Source: Flavobacterium sp. GT3R68 (GTDB lineage: Bacteria > Bacteroidota > Bacteroidia > Flavobacteriales > Flavobacteriaceae). From it: a stretch of 64,000 nucleotides of DNA. How positions within the stretch are numbered: the first letter of the stretch is position 1; the number at the start of each line of letters is the position of its first letter. The stretch is taken from the NCBI RefSeq assembly GCF_007109225.1, contig NZ_VJZK01000001.1, positions 764,731 through 828,730 on the forward strand, in the 5' to 3' direction. The translations under genes were made by a program, and so were the position numbers. The notes beneath the pieces were generated by a model. That model worked only from the letters and a program-made list of their open reading frames with translations, did no database searches and was not told the DNA's origin. This document shows, piece after piece, positions 58,546-64,000 of the stretch.

Positions 58546-61500
58546 ATGTATTTAATATTCGATACCGAAACCACCGGATTGCCAAAACGATGGGATGCAC
58601 CTATAACCGACACCAATAACTGGCCGCGTTGCATTCAGATTGCCTGGCAATTGCATGATGAGATGGGACAACTTATCGAGCATAAGGATTATTTGGTTCA
58701 GCCGGAAGGGTTTAATATACCGTATGATGCCGAAAGGATACACGGGATTTCTACCGAATTGGCGCAGGCGAATGGAGTTCCATTATCAGAAGTTTTAGAA
58801 AAATTCAATATTGCTTTATCGAAAGCCAAATTCATAGTCGGCCAGAATTTAGGTTTTGATGTCAACATCATGGGCTGCGAATTTCACAGGATGAATGTGA
58901 ATTCGCCGATGGCCACAATGCCCGTTTTGGATACGTGTACCGAAGTAACCGCTTCGTTGTTACAATTACCTGGTGGTCGTGGTGGAAGATTCAAATTGCC
59001 AACGCTTACCGAGTTACACAGTTATCTTTTCCATAAGCCTTTTTCGGAGGCGCACAATGCCACCGCCGATGTGGAGGCAACTACGCGTTGTTTCCTAGAA
59101 TTAATCCGTCGCGAGGTTTTCACCAAAGAAGAACTGGATGTTCCGTCCGGTTATTTTGAGGATTTCAAAAATTACAATTCCGGCGAAATCCAATTAATCG
59201 GATTAAAGCACATCAATTTGAAAGCGGCATCGGAAGCGATACGTCAAAATTTCAAAAAAACAGAAGAAGCTCCTCTTTCCAAACAGGAACTTTCAGAAAA
59301 TAAACAAATTTTAATTGATACCGATTTCGTGCACTTGCACAATCATACGCAATTTTCGGTATTGCAGTCCACCATTAGTGTGGCGGCATTGGTAAAAGCA
59401 GCAGCGCAACACAAAATGCCCGCGGTAGCCATGACGGATCATGCCAATTTAATGGGTGCTTTTCATTTCGTTCGTGACATTCTGAATCACAACAAGTCGG
59501 CTGAAGCCAAAAACGCAACGGCTGTTGAAAATGGGGAAGAACCGACCGAAGTGCAAATGAAACCTATTGTGGGTTGTGAATTTTTTGTCTGCGAAGACCA
59601 TAAGGACAAAACCCGTAAAGACAATGGATACCAGATTGTTCTTTTGGCGAAGACCAAAAAAGGATACCACAATCTGGCCAAAATGTCGTCTATCGCATAC
59701 ACGCAGGGATTTTATTATGTGCCGAGAATCGACAAAAAAGTCATTGAAGAATACAAAGAGGACATCATTGTTTTGTCCGGAAATCTATATGGCGAAATCC
59801 CCAACAAAATCCTGAATCTTGGTGAAAACCAGGCTGAGGAAGCATTGGTTTGGTGGAAAGCCCAATTTAGAGACGATTTCTATATCGAAGTCATGCGCCA
59901 CAATCAGGAAGATGAAAACCGCGTGAATCAGGGATTGATCACATTGGCAAGAAAGCATGATGTCAAAATTATTGCGACCAACAATACCTTCTACATCGAT
60001 AAGGAAAATGCAAATGCACACGATATTTTATTGTGTGTCCGTGATGGTGAAAAACAGACAACACCAATTGGACGTGGACGTGGCTACCGCTACGGAATGC
60101 CCAATCAGGAATATTATTTCAAGTCGGGGGAGGAAATGAAAAAACTCTTTAACGATTTGCCGGAAGCCATTTCAAACTTGTCCGAAATCGTAGATAAAAT
60201 TGAAATCTTCAGTCTGGCGCGTGAAGTTTTATTGCCTAAATTTGAAATTCCTCGGGATTTCATGGTTTCGGAAGACGAACAGGATGCCGGAAAACGAGGT
60301 GAAAATAAGTTTTTAAGACACCTTACTTATGAAGGTGCCAAACGAAGATACAAAGAGATTACCACGGAAATTGAAGAACGAATCGATTTTGAATTGCTGA
60401 CCATTGAAAATTCCGGCTATCCGGGGTATTTCCTAATTGTACAGGATTTCATTGCCGAAGCCCGGAAAATGGATGTTTCAGTAGGTCCCGGACGTGGGTC
60501 CGCTGCCGGTTCAGTGGTTGCCTATTGTCTCGGAATTACCAACATTGACCCGTTATTATACAACCTGCTATTTGAGCGTTTCCTGAATCCTGACCGTGTA
60601 TCGCTTCCCGATATTGATATCGATTTCGATGACGAGGGTCGAAGTAAAGTCATGGATTATGTAATCAATAAGTATGGTTCAAAACAGGTAGCGCAAATTA
60701 TCACCTACGGAACGATGGCTGCCAAATCAGCAATTCGGGATACCGCACGGGTATTGGATTTGCCGCTTTTTGAAGCTGATAAAATTGCCAAACTGATTCC
60801 GCTCAATTTAAATCTGGCGAAGATTTTCACCTATGATGATGCCAAATTAAAAGCAGCTTTGCGTCCGGAGGATTTCGATAAGGTAAAGGAACTAATCGCT
60901 TTATCGAAAGAAGGCGATTTAGGTGCCGAAACGTTGCAGCAAGCGCAGATATTAGAAGGAAATCTAAGAAACACAGGTATTCACGCCTGCGGGGTTATCA
61001 TCACGCCAAGTGATATTACGAATTTCGTTCCGGTGGCTACAGCCAAAGATTCGGATTTGTATGTGACACAGTTTGATAACTCGGTGGTAGAAAGTGCCGG
61101 ACTATTAAAGATGGACTTCTTGGGCCTCAAGACCCTGACCTTGATTAAAGATACAGTCAAATTAGTAAAATACAGAACCGGAAAAGACATCGATCCGGAT
61201 GAATTCCCGATTGATGACCTAAAGACCTATGAACTTTTCCAGCGTGGTGAAACAGTTGGTATTTTCCAATACGAATCTGCCGGAATGCAGAAATACATGA
61301 AGGAACTGAAACCAACGGTTTTTGGCGACTTGATTGCAATGAACGCTCTATATCGACCGGGCCCGATTGCCTACATTCCAAGTTTTATTAAAAGGAAAAA
61401 TGGCGAAGAGGAAATCTTATATGATCTCGATGCCTGTGAAGAATTACTGAAAGACACCTACGGAATTACGGTTTACCAGGAGCAGGTAATGCTATTGTCC

Positions 61501-63054
61501 CAGAAATTGGCAGATTTCTCCAAAGGGGATGCCGACGTTTTGCGTAAGGCGATGGGAAAGAAACAAAAAGATGTCCTTGATAAAATGAAGCCCAAATTCA
61601 TTAGTCAGGCTGCTGCAAAAGGACATGCTGAAGACAAACTGGAGAAAATCTGGAAAGACTGGGAAGCTTTTGCCGAATATGCGTTTAATAAATCGCACTC
61701 GACGTGTTATGCGTGGATTGCTTACCAGACCGCCTATTTAAAAGCAAACTATCCCGCCGAATATATGGCCGCCGTTCTTTCCAATAATATGAGCGATATC
61801 AAACAAGTTTCCTTTTTTATGGAAGAATGTAAACGGATGGGACTGCAGGTTTTGGGACCGGATGTGAATGAATCGTTCTATAAATTTACAGTAAACGAAA
61901 ATTACGCAGTCCGTTTTGGGATTGGTGCTGTAAAAGGAGTGGGAATGGGAGCCGTTCAGACCATTGTCGAAAACAGGAAAGACGGAAAATACAAATCAAT
62001 TTTTGATTTGGCCAAACGTATTGATTTACGTGCCGCCAATAAAAAAGCATTGGAAAATTTAGCATTGGCAGGAGGTTTCGATTCGTTTTTAGGAACGACG
62101 CGCGCCCAATATTTCCATGATGATGGCGATGGCATTACTTTTTATGAAAAAGCCATCCGATATGGAGCCAAATTTCAGGAAAACGAGAATTCCTCGCAAG
62201 TAAGTCTGTTTGGAGAAAGCAGCGATGTGCAGATTGCGGAACCAATAGTGCCTCCTTGCGAGGACTGGACCACGATGGAAAAACTGGCTAAAGAAAAGGA
62301 AGTAGTCGGAATCTATATCTCGGGCCATCCTCTGGATGATTATAAATTTGAAATGAAATATTTCTGCAATGCCAAATTGGAAGCCCTTAAGAACATGGAA
62401 TTGCATGTCAATAAAAACCTGACTTTTGGCGGTATCATTACCAATGTGCAGCACCGTGTCGCCAAAAACGGAAAAGGATGGGCATCTTTTATGCTCGAAG
62501 GTTATGATGAAAGTTATGAATTCCGGATTTTTGGTGAGGAATATTTGAAATTCAGACATTTCCTGATTCAGAACAATTTTACCTTTATGAAAGTTCTGGT
62601 GAAAGAAGGCTGGGCCGATAAAGAAACCGGTAAAAAAGGAGAGCCAAGATTGCAGTTCATGCTGGTGCAGTATTTGCAGGATGTCTTGCCTACATTCGCC
62701 AAGAAATTAATCATTCATTTAAATATTAATGATCTTCAGGTGGAATTTATTCACAAGCTGAGCGATCTTTTTCACGCCAATAAAGGCGATAATTCAGTTA
62801 CATTTGAAGTATTGGAACTGGAGAAAATAAAAAAATTGGTTGAAGCACCCATAATGGTTTTGGAGACTGAAGCAGTTTTTGATGAAACAGCAGAACTCGC
62901 AGAAGAAGAGCCCGAAATTGCGGTAACTTCGGAAGTAGAGGAAATAAAAATAATAACCAAGTTATCGATGCCGAGCCGGAAGCTGAAGATTAAAATCTCG
63001 AACGAACTGCTTCAGGAACTGGAGAAAATGCAGATTAATTTTAAACTGAATTAA
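58546..63054 (+). CDS. dnaE: DNA polymerase III alpha subunit fused to a proofreading exonuclease
   Basis: A 1502-aa replicative polymerase. Residues 1-190 are a DnaQ-like 3'-5' exonuclease with Exo I FDTETTG (4-10), Exo II GQNLGFDVNIM and Exo III HNATADVEATTRC. Then come a PHP domain starting FVHLHNHTQFSVLQS (about 263-277) with AMTDHANLMG, the polymerase palm with the catalytic PDIDIDFDDEGR, fingers with AFNKSHSTCYAWIAYQTAYL, and an OB-type domain near LTFGGIITNVQHRV. E. coli DnaE is about 1160 aa, so the extra 300 residues are mainly the exonuclease. The stop overlaps the stop of the convergent kinase gene. Confidence 0.96.
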   Translation: MYLIFDTETTGLPKRWDAPITDTNNWPRCIQIAWQLHDEMGQLIEHKDYLVQPEGFNIPYDAERIHGISTELAQANGVPLSEVLEKFNIALSKAKFIVGQNLGFDVNIMGCEFHRMNVNSPMATMPVLDTCTEVTASLLQLPGGRGGRFKLPTLTELHSYLFHKPFSEAHNATADVEATTRCFLELIRREVFTKEELDVPSGYFEDFKNYNSGEIQLIGLKHINLKAASEAIRQNFKKTEEAPLSKQELSENKQILIDTDFVHLHNHTQFSVLQSTISVAALVKAAAQHKMPAVAMTDHANLMGAFHFVRDILNHNKSAEAKNATAVENGEEPTEVQMKPIVGCEFFVCEDHKDKTRKDNGYQIVLLAKTKKGYHNLAKMSSIAYTQGFYYVPRIDKKVIEEYKEDIIVLSGNLYGEIPNKILNLGENQAEEALVWWKAQFRDDFYIEVMRHNQEDENRVNQGLITLARKHDVKIIATNNTFYIDKENANAHDILLCVRDGEKQTTPIGRGRGYRYGMPNQEYYFKSGEEMKKLFNDLPEAISNLSEIVDKIEIFSLAREVLLPKFEIPRDFMVSEDEQDAGKRGENKFLRHLTYEGAKRRYKEITTEIEERIDFELLTIENSGYPGYFLIVQDFIAEARKMDVSVGPGRGSAAGSVVAYCLGITNIDPLLYNLLFERFLNPDRVSLPDIDIDFDDEGRSKVMDYVINKYGSKQVAQIITYGTMAAKSAIRDTARVLDLPLFEADKIAKLIPLNLNLAKIFTYDDAKLKAALRPEDFDKVKELIALSKEGDLGAETLQQAQILEGNLRNTGIHACGVIITPSDITNFVPVATAKDSDLYVTQFDNSVVESAGLLKMDFLGLKTLTLIKDTVKLVKYRTGKDIDPDEFPIDDLKTYELFQRGETVGIFQYESAGMQKYMKELKPTVFGDLIAMNALYRPGPIAYIPSFIKRKNGEEEILYDLDACEELLKDTYGITVYQEQVMLLSQKLADFSKGDADVLRKAMGKKQKDVLDKMKPKFISQAAAKGHAEDKLEKIWKDWEAFAEYAFNKSHSTCYAWIAYQTAYLKANYPAEYMAAVLSNNMSDIKQVSFFMEECKRMGLQVLGPDVNESFYKFTVNENYAVRFGIGAVKGVGMGAVQTIVENRKDGKYKSIFDLAKRIDLRAANKKALENLALAGGFDSFLGTTRAQYFHDDGDGITFYEKAIRYGAKFQENENSSQVSLFGESSDVQIAEPIVPPCEDWTTMEKLAKEKEVVGIYISGHPLDDYKFEMKYFCNAKLEALKNMELHVNKNLTFGGIITNVQHRVAKNGKGWASFMLEGYDESYEFRIFGEEYLKFRHFLIQNNFTFMKVLVKEGWADKETGKKGEPRLQFMLVQYLQDVLPTFAKKLIIHLNINDLQVEFIHKLSDLFHANKGDNSVTFEVLELEKIKKLVEAPIMVLETEAVFDETAELAEEEPEIAVTSEVEEIKIITKLSMPSRKLKIKISNELLQELEKMQINFKLN

Positions 63055-64000
63055 AACGTCAATTTAAAAGTGGTTCCGGAATTTAGTTTTGATTCCACAG
63101 TAACAGTACAATCGATTGCTTTTCCTAAATCGCGAATTAAGTGGAGTCCCAAACCGGTTTTGATTCCGGAAACTTCTTTTTCGTCATAAAGTGCTTTGAA
63201 TTGCCCTTCGGTTCCGCCCGGACCGTTGTCAGAAATGGTTAAAAAGGTTTGGCTATTTTGTTGCCACGATTTCCAGATAATGATGGGATTTTCTATTTTT
63301 TCGCAGGCCTTAATGGCATTTCCGGTTAAGTTTCTTATGATGGTTTTCAGGTAATCTTCATCGGTGTTCAATTGGATGTTTTCCGGATTTTCAAATACCA
63401 TTTCAATGTTTTCGATACTTGAAAAATGCGTTTTAGTGTCTTCAAAAAGTGAATGTATGGTTACATTTTTTAAGTGAGGCTGGAAGTTTTCCATCTGCCC
63501 TTTACTCCACAATAAAATATCTTCCATCGACGTCAATAAATTTTCGGCACCTGACAACGTTTTATACTGAAGCCGCACTTTACTTTCTTCATCCAATAAT
63601 TCCGGACTTTCATGCTGCAGGTGCAGAAAATGTATCAGATTGGCAATCGGGCTTCTTAAATCATGGTTTAAAATACTGAAAAATAATGCTTTTGTTTTAT
63701 TGGCCTGATCCAGCTCCTGATTTAAAAGCTGAAGTTTTTCGTTGCTTTTCCTTCTGTTGCGGCTTTGCTTAAACAATAATCCGGCGATAACGACCAATAG
63801 TACAAAACCAATTCCAAGATAGATTTGCTGCTTTCTGGTATTTTCAATTTGAAGGTTTTTCAGTTTATTTTCGGTGGAAAGCGTGTTTATTTTTTCCTGT
63901 TTGTATTGGTTTTGATATTTCGCTTCAGCATTCGCAATACTTTGTTTTCCAGATTCCGTTAACATCACCTCATTACTCTGGCTGTAAATAGTGTGATATT
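63051..64000 (-). CDS. Sensor histidine kinase, C-terminal part (runs off the window)
   Basis: The reading frame stays open to base 64000, so the start is outside. In order: a coiled coil (about 63870-63960), one membrane helix (IYLGIGFVLLVVIAGLLF), a second coiled coil, then the kinase core with the H box FFSILNHDLRSPIANLIHF, the N box RNLTGNAIKACEK, the G1-type ISDNGPGG and the G2-type KTGLGLHLIRDLG. The plan fits kinases whose outside N-terminus carries TPR repeats, common in Bacteroidota; that part is not visible. No receiver domain at the C-terminus. The partner regulator is unknown. Confidence 0.85.
   Translation of the reverse strand, partial: YHTIYSQSNEVMLTESGKQSIANAEAKYQNQYKQEKINTLSTENKLKNLQIENTRKQQIYLGIGFVLLVVIAGLLFKQSRNRRKSNEKLQLLNQELDQANKTKALFFSILNHDLRSPIANLIHFLHLQHESPELLDEESKVRLQYKTLSGAENLLTSMEDILLWSKGQMENFQPHLKNVTIHSLFEDTKTHFSSIENIEMVFENPENIQLNTDEDYLKTIIRNLTGNAIKACEKIENPIIIWKSWQQNSQTFLTISDNGPGGTEGQFKALYDEKEVSGIKTGLGLHLIRDLGKAIDCTVTVESKLNSGTTFKLTF

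Overview
The window looks like chromosomal DNA of a Flavobacterium-type member of the Bacteroidota. The evidence is AT-rich DNA, promoters of the TAnnTTTG type instead of Shine-Dalgarno leaders, type IX secretion (T9SS) sorting domains, a TonB receptor with lipoproteins, ATP-dependent PEP carboxykinase, family-typical DUF proteins (DUF3098, DUF4271, DUF4296), and interspersed palindromic repeats of a kind I associate with this group. No tRNA, rRNA, CRISPR array, insertion sequence or prophage was seen.

Layout. 1-10 kb: a truB/uppP/DUF3098/ftsX group read leftward, leuS and a membrane Zn-peptidase rightward, then an HNH-like protein, an Lrp regulator, a saccharopine dehydrogenase-like enzyme and two envelope proteins. 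10-21 kb: housekeeping genes (pckA, hemD, DUF4271, a GT2 glycosyltransferase, pyrC, DUF4296, an epimerase, tyrS, a LuxE-like acyl-protein synthetase). 21-23 kb: two T9SS cargo genes. 22.8-36.4 kb: a phosphate-acquisition island made of two paralogous lipoproteins, a TonB receptor, a PhoB/PhoR pair, an OprO/P-type porin, pstS-pstC-pstA-pstB and phoU. 36.4-46.4 kb: a GT28 glycosyltransferase, trmB, LysE, an alkyltransferase-like protein, an iron-sulfur/redox group (mrp, nifU, ferredoxin-NADP reductase, an exported protein, a ferritin-like protein, a 2Fe-2S ferredoxin), DUF3050 and a glutaryl-CoA dehydrogenase. 55.2-64 kb: trmN6, rimM, rpsP, a lipoprotein, an RRM protein, dnaE with a fused proofreading exonuclease, and a partial histidine kinase.

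The most interesting part is 46.65-55.2 kb. It is a self-contained gene set for a double-glycine-leader, six-cysteine secreted peptide. In order it holds a VKOR-thioredoxin fusion with a cysteine-free N-terminal domain that may be C39-like, the 80-aa precursor, two different TlpA-like thioredoxin proteins (one probably secreted into the periplasm, one a lipoprotein), a C39-peptidase ABC exporter and an HlyD adaptor. An exact Bacteroidota promoter precedes the first gene. The parts fit one pathway: disulfide formation and correction in the periplasm, leader removal and export. No immunity gene is recognisable. The first part of the cluster is visibly more AT-rich than the exporter genes, which suggests a mosaic.

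Second-tier observations: a dispersed repeat inserted in frame in the leuS editing domain; three copies of a hairpin repeat with compensatory stem changes; a ferritin-like protein between a ferredoxin reductase and its ferredoxin; a repeat-bearing extra loop in PstC; and several enzymes with altered family motifs (alkyltransferase-like protein, Mrp, dihydroorotase).
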